Source of the DNA: Alicyclobacillus tolerans
GTDB lineage: Bacteria > Bacillota > Bacilli > Alicyclobacillales > Alicyclobacillaceae
Direction of reading: 5' to 3'
NCBI RefSeq assembly: GCF_001447355.1
Contig: NZ_JXBW01000008.1
Location: 1-64,000 of the forward strand
Length of the DNA: 64,000 nt
Below, one piece after another: positions 62,592-64,000 of the stretch (within the stretch, counting starts at the first letter, position 1; each line of letters starts with the position of its first letter). The notes below the pieces were generated by a model. The model ran no database searches and had not been told where the DNA came from. It worked only from the letters and a program-made list of their open reading frames with translations. Position numbers and translations under genes: made by a program.

Positions 62592-64000
62592 GTGAACGTA
62601 CCCGATTCGTTCCTAGAGTCGCTGCGTCAACAGGTTGACATCGTGGAAGTGGTCAGCGAGTACGTCCAATTGCGAAAAAACGGGCGCTCTTTGACAGGAC
62701 TTTGTCCGTTTCATAACGAACGTACTCCTTCATTTTCTGTGTCACCTGAACGACAAATGTATCACTGTTTTGGGTGCGGAGCCGGTGGTACCGTATTTCG
62801 CTTCATCATGGATATCGAGGGCTTGCCGTTTGCTGAAGCTGTTGCTTATCTCGCTGAGCGGCAGGGCATTGCTTTGCCTGCACATTTTGGCGTCGGGCGC
62901 ACTGCATCGAATCCAAAGTTGGAACGCTTTCGCGAAGCTCATGCTCTGGCTGCAAAAGTGTTCAACCACATTCTAATGAATACAGATGCTGGTGTGCAAG
63001 CCCTGAATTACTTGCTTTCGCGAGGAATTTCCCGAACAACCATCATGTCTTATCAATTGGGTTTTGCGCCCAAGCCCGGCAATGTGCTGATTCCATTTTT
63101 GAAACGAAAAGGCTTCTCGGAATCGGAGTTACTCGAGTGCGGTTTGGCTGTCGAACTTGGGTCGGCCGTGACCGACCGTTTTCGGGGACGCGTCATGATC
63201 CCTATTGCGGATCGCAAAGGGCGGGTTGTCGCGTTTGGCGGGAGAGCGATGGATGAAGGCGTAAAGCCCAAGTACTTGAACTCGCCCGAGTATGAACTGT
63301 TTCACAAGAGTCAGTTGTTGTTTCATTACCATCTTGCGCGCAAGGCCATCCGCAAAGAGAAGCAGGCACTGTTGCTCGAAGGCTATATGGACGTCATTGC
63401 GGTACAGCAGGCAGGCATCGAACATGGCGTGGCGACCTTGGGGACGTCGTTGACCGAGGAGCAGGCGCATCTGCTCAAGGCAGACTGTGACAAAGTCGTG
63501 ATCGCGTACGACGGAGACCAGGCGGGACGCAAGGCGACCGTGCGGGCAATCGACATTCTGGAGGGCGTCGGTATCTCACCGCTCGTGTTGCGAATACCAG
63601 ATGGCATGGATCCGGATGAATACATTCGAGCGAACGGCGCTACGGCATTTGCACGTTTGTTGAACCGGAACACACTGTCGGTCGTGCAATTTTTGCTCGA
63701 TGAATTGAGACAAGGCGCACAGTTGGTGAGTGCCGTCGGGCGGACCGAGTTTGTTCGTCAGGCGTTGAAGATTCTTGCCGAACGGGCGACGCCGGTCGAG
63801 CAGGAGTACGAGTTGCGAAATTTGTCACAGGAATTTAACCTCTCTGTCGAAACATTGAAGGAGGAACTGCGAACCTTCTCGAAACAATCTAGGCGTCGTA
63901 CTTTCGGACGGGAAACGAGCGGTTCGAAGACGGTGGCACAGCCGCTGGCGCGCGCGGATCAACAGGCGAGTATGAGGCTATTGCAGGCAGTGCTGTTTAG
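62592..64000 (+). CDS. dnaG: DNA primase, 5' part (runs off the window)
   Basis: Synthesises replication primers. The first 469 codons are present and open to the last base. The CHC2 zinc finger is CPFHNERTPSFSVSPER then HCFGCGAGG near residues 40-67. The TOPRIM domain carries ALLLEGYMDVIA, LGTSLTEEQA and AYDGDQAGRKA. GTG 62592 is 7 nt from GGGGG (62580-62584), and the preceding GTG 62589 is an alternative. The remaining helicase-binding domain lies beyond 64000. Confidence 0.96.
   Translation, partial: MNVPDSFLESLRQQVDIVEVVSEYVQLRKNGRSLTGLCPFHNERTPSFSVSPERQMYHCFGCGAGGTVFRFIMDIEGLPFAEAVAYLAERQGIALPAHFGVGRTASNPKLERFREAHALAAKVFNHILMNTDAGVQALNYLLSRGISRTTIMSYQLGFAPKPGNVLIPFLKRKGFSESELLECGLAVELGSAVTDRFRGRVMIPIADRKGRVVAFGGRAMDEGVKPKYLNSPEYELFHKSQLLFHYHLARKAIRKEKQALLLEGYMDVIAVQQAGIEHGVATLGTSLTEEQAHLLKADCDKVVIAYDGDQAGRKATVRAIDILEGVGISPLVLRIPDGMDPDEYIRANGATAFARLLNRNTLSVVQFLLDELRQGAQLVSAVGRTEFVRQALKILAERATPVEQEYELRNLSQEFNLSVETLKEELRTFSKQSRRRTFGRETSGSKTVAQPLARADQQASMRLLQAVLF

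Overview
The window is a gene-dense stretch of a low-GC-lineage but GC-rich (roughly 55%) endospore-forming Firmicute. Gene order and protein similarity point to the Alicyclobacillaceae or a close relative (inference from remembered synteny, not from a search). The spore markers are an uninterrupted sigK with a pro-sequence, gpr, an alpha/beta-SASP-like gene, and yqfC/yqfD. Firmicute hallmarks are CIRCE-hrcA-grpE-dnaK-dnaJ, two T-box leaders, and the yqeG-yqeH-aroE-nadD-yqeK-rsfS block. GTG and TTG starts are frequent. No rRNA, tRNA, CRISPR array, prophage or insertion sequence was seen.

Layout. 1-6.8 kb is accessory: a DUF6199-like mini-protein, an MFS exporter, an operon of a large exported membrane protein plus an ABC-2 type ATPase/permease, and a Ca2+/cation antiporter. 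6.9-15.4 kb holds hemL, a 59-aa small ORF, an Asp-type T-box driving hisS-aspS, rarA, cymR, iscS and a zinc-ribbon protein. 15.4-16.2 kb holds a tandem crcB pair. 16.3-25.9 kb follows the Bacillus yrrI-alaS-yrzL-yrrK-mltG-pbpI order, with an Ala T-box before alaS, then an orphan histidine kinase and sigK. 26-31 kb is the yqeG-to-yqeM ribosome-assembly/NAD block, closed by a terminator and a convergent mntR. 31.6-38.1 kb carries comEA, a ComEC without its usual C-terminal metallo-beta-lactamase domain, a type II NADH dehydrogenase, holA, the SASP-like gene, rpsT and gpr. 38.2-40.2 kb is accessory (lytic transglycosylase, small membrane protein, CDF-like protein) and sits where spoIIP is usually found. 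40.4-51.5 kb is lepA-hemW-hrcA-grpE-dnaK-dnaJ-prmA-rsmE-mtaB. A Nudix-DeoC fusion and a Na/Pi cotransporter follow. 53.7-64 kb is rpsU-yqeY-yqfC-yqfD-phoH-yqfF-ybeY-dgkA-era-yqzL-recO and the 5' part of dnaG, which runs off the window.

How the genes fit together. Most of the window is translation and ribosome quality (aminoacyl-tRNA synthetases, LepA, Era, RsfS, YqeH, YbeY, PrmA, RsmE, MtaB, S20, S21), protein folding under HrcA control, replication and repair (RarA, HolA, RuvX, RecO, DnaG), sporulation (SigK, Gpr, YqfC/D) and competence (ComEA/EC). The points most worth a second look are the Asp (not His) specificity read from the hisS-aspS T-box, the Nudix-DeoC fusion, the MBL-less ComEC, and the SASP-like gene beside gpr.
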